A program made the translations under genes and the position numbers. From Chromatiales bacterium (lineage in GTDB: Bacteria > Pseudomonadota > Gammaproteobacteria > Granulosicoccales > Granulosicoccaceae), in NCBI GenBank assembly GCA_020631335.1, contig JAHDHK010000002.1:33515-66724 (forward strand): a stretch of 33,210 bases of DNA. Direction: 5' to 3'. Below, in pieces: positions 33,205 to 33,210 of this stretch. Every line of letters begins with the position of its first letter. Within the stretch, counting starts at the first letter, position 1. The notes below the pieces were generated by a model. It had not been told where the DNA came from and made no database searches. It saw only the letters and a list, made by a program, of their open reading frames with translations.

Positions 33205-33210
33205 AGACAC

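Noticed and set aside
1-33210. CRISPR arrays, tRNA or rRNA genes, insertion sequences and prophage genes
   Set aside because: No regularly spaced repeats of CRISPR length, no tRNA cloverleaf, no rRNA segment and no transposase or phage protein were recognised anywhere in the window.

Overview
The window looks like a chromosomal segment of a free-living, probably marine or aquatic, gammaproteobacterium. The support is a DbpA helicase and a YfcG-type glutathione transferase that both resemble the Escherichia coli proteins closely from memory, a DamX-like SPOR protein, an SbcCD pair, many uptake systems, and an integron-type attC site. The species cannot be named from the sequence alone. Base composition is balanced over most of the window and becomes visibly AT-richer after about 32.1 kb.

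Layout. 1-3.5 kb (minus strand): a BMP-family substrate-binding protein followed by two nucleoside-type ABC permeases, with no ATPase gene in sight. 3.8-6.3 kb: an EamA/DMT transporter, a convergent membrane-anchored SPOR protein and a small secreted DUF2845 protein. 6.6-9.7 kb: dbpA, an exported serine hydrolase of the beta-lactamase/class C fold, and a small candidate membrane protein that has a good upstream promoter and ends next to a pentanucleotide repeat. 9.7-14.6 kb: an MFS_3 exporter diverging from a compact operon of CaiB/BaiF CoA-transferase, YfcG-like glutathione transferase and RidA-like protein, closed by a probable terminator and followed by a doubtful small ORF. 14.8-20 kb (minus): a complete peptide/opine-type ABC importer (binding protein, hairpin, two permeases, fused double ATPase). 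20-21.28 kb: the largest gene-free stretch. 21.3-26.5 kb: a secreted DUF3179 protein, a lipoprotein-type intradiol dioxygenase, a small secreted protein gene that appears frameshifted, an epoxide hydrolase and a MAPEG membrane protein. 26.8-31.8 kb: sbcD-sbcC.

Right end (31.8-33.2 kb): a non-coding stretch leads to a GTTAGGC core preceded by two 13-bp direct repeats, then a gene for an acidic protein of unknown family, then a textbook 90-bp attC site with two extrahelical bases. After it, an opposite-strand small membrane ORF runs to the window edge. No integrase is visible, so this is either the start of an integrase-less attC cluster or an array whose integrase has been lost or lies elsewhere. 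It is the most unusual part of the window.

How the genes work together: the left and middle parts are metabolic and transport functions (nucleoside and peptide import; CoA-ester, glutathione, epoxide and aromatic chemistry). Both ABC import operons carry a strong hairpin just after the binding-protein gene, a common way to express the binding protein above its membrane partners. SbcCD is DNA repair. The attC region behaves as an acquired cassette platform next to it.
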